The notes beneath the pieces are model-generated. The model was not told the origin of the DNA. It did not search any database and worked only from the letters and a program-made list of their open reading frames with translations. Of a DNA stretch of 7,782 nucleotides, positions 7,505 to 7,782 are shown in pieces. The position numbers and the translations under genes are program-made. Where the stretch lies: contig JAATFJ010000344.1 of the NCBI GenBank assembly GCA_015655255.1, positions 1 to 7,782 of the forward strand. Direction: 5' to 3'. Source of the DNA: Actinomycetales bacterium. GTDB lineage: Bacteria; Actinomycetota; Actinomycetes; Actinomycetales; Microbacteriaceae. Numbering within the stretch: the first letter of the stretch is position 1; every line of letters starts with the position of its first letter.

Positions 7505-7559
7505 ATCAGGCGATCTCGCCGGATCAGGCAGATAAGGGCGGAATTCGCCTGATCCGGCG
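7505..7559. repeat. ATCAGGC repeat mosaic with 13-bp inverted repeat (REP-like/terminator)
   Basis: ATCAGGC occurs directly at 7505-7511 and 7523-7529 (18-bp period) and inverted at 7547-7553. The last two copies form perfect 13-bp arms CGCCGGATCAGGC (7517-7529) and GCCTGATCCGGCG (7547-7559) around a 17-nt loop. Placed between convergent akr and lysC, it may stop transcription from both sides, and it has the look of a dispersed intergenic repeat. A U-tract is absent. Confidence 0.6.
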
Positions 7560-7589
7560 TGGACGCCTGCGCTCGCGCGGCGGAACCTC

Positions 7590-7614
7590 CCGCAGAAGAT
7601 GCGGCGGCCGCCGC
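7590..7614. terminator. GC-rich palindromes downstream of lysC
   Basis: GCGGCGG (7601-7607) is followed directly by its reverse complement CCGCCGC (7608-7614), 13 bp beyond the lysC stop. An alternative hairpin CCGCA (7590-7594)/TGCGG (7600-7604) overlaps it. These are candidate pause/termination structures for lysC, without a U-tract. Confidence 0.35.
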
Positions 7615-7626
7615 CCGCGGAAGAGC

Positions 7627-7782
7627 TCAGCGGCCGGTGCCCGCGTGAACGACAGCTTCCACCTCGCCGTCGAGGCCGTAGGCCGTGTGCACGAGCCGCG
7701 CCGCGTTGGCGAGGTCGGCGCCGCGCAGCACGACGGAGATGCGGATCTCGGAGGTCGAGATCATCTCGATGTTGATGCCCGC
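7627..7782 (-). CDS. lysC: Aspartokinase, C-terminal end (partial)
   Basis: The last 51 residues of a protein read [20 protein letters not shown]... and end ...AVVHAGTGR before the TGA (complement of 7627-7629). This is the C-terminal ACT domain of aspartokinase: the [14 protein letters not shown] stretch forms part of the allosteric lysine/threonine-binding region, and HTAYGLD followed by a short acidic tail is typical of the actinobacterial enzyme. Aspartokinase phosphorylates aspartate, the first step of the pathway continued by Asd. The start lies beyond the window. It is on the same strand as asd but separated from it by the plus-strand merR-akr pair, with which it converges (246-bp gap containing repeats and palindromes). 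Confidence 0.93.
   Translation of the reverse strand, partial: AGINIEMISTSEIRISVVLRGADLANAARLVHTAYGLDGEVEAVVHAGTGR

Noticed and set aside
6933..7535. Open frames running from akr into the 7381-7626 gap
   Set aside because: They are out-of-frame shadows of akr with Arg/Gly-rich translations and no start signals; the gap itself shows repeats rather than coding structure.
7505..7559. CRISPR array
   Set aside because: Only three copies of a 7-nt motif, one inverted, with no regular repeat/spacer pattern and no cas genes.

Overview
This is a GC-rich chromosomal segment from an actinobacterium. Microbacteriaceae, probably Microbacterium or a close relative, is the best guess. The basis is the GC-rich third codon positions, the close agreement of the L-lactate dehydrogenase with the actinobacterial LldD2 type as I remember it, the lysC/asd pair, and two genes that look leaderless. 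Nearly everything is housekeeping metabolism. I see no phage, IS element, CRISPR array, tRNA or rRNA, and no obvious new multi-gene system.

Layout from left to right. The 3' end of a HAD-type phosphomannomutase (2-241, +) converges on lldD with only 6 bp between the stop codons. On the minus strand, in transcription order, there are two groups. Group one is mqo (malate:quinone oxidoreductase) followed 9 bp later by tdk (thymidine kinase). Group two is a GntR/FCD regulator followed 31 bp later by lldD (L-lactate dehydrogenase). Between tdk and the regulator, at 2294-2333, lies a pair of GntR-type palindromes placed exactly on a plausible promoter. The same 40 bp can fold into a 14-bp stem followed by a U-rich run, so it may also terminate the mqo-tdk message. 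Further right, asd (minus) has its own promoter. A MerR-type regulator and an aldo/keto reductase follow on the plus strand, with ATGA-overlapping coding regions and a textbook MerR promoter (19-bp spacer containing a perfect 20-bp palindrome). The window ends with the 3' end of lysC (aspartokinase) on the minus strand.

How the genes work together. LldD and Mqo are both flavoenzymes that pass electrons from small hydroxy acids (lactate, malate) to the respiratory quinone pool; the GntR regulator most likely represses itself and lldD until its effector is present. LysC and Asd catalyse the first two steps of the aspartate pathway (lysine/diaminopimelate, threonine, methionine), but here they are separated by the oppositely oriented merR-akr pair. 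That pair looks like a self-contained, autoregulated carbonyl-detoxification module. The two largest non-coding stretches (4470-4716 and 7381-7626, about 247 bp each) contain GC-rich inverted repeats, probably terminators, and in the second case a small mosaic of ATCAGGC repeats.
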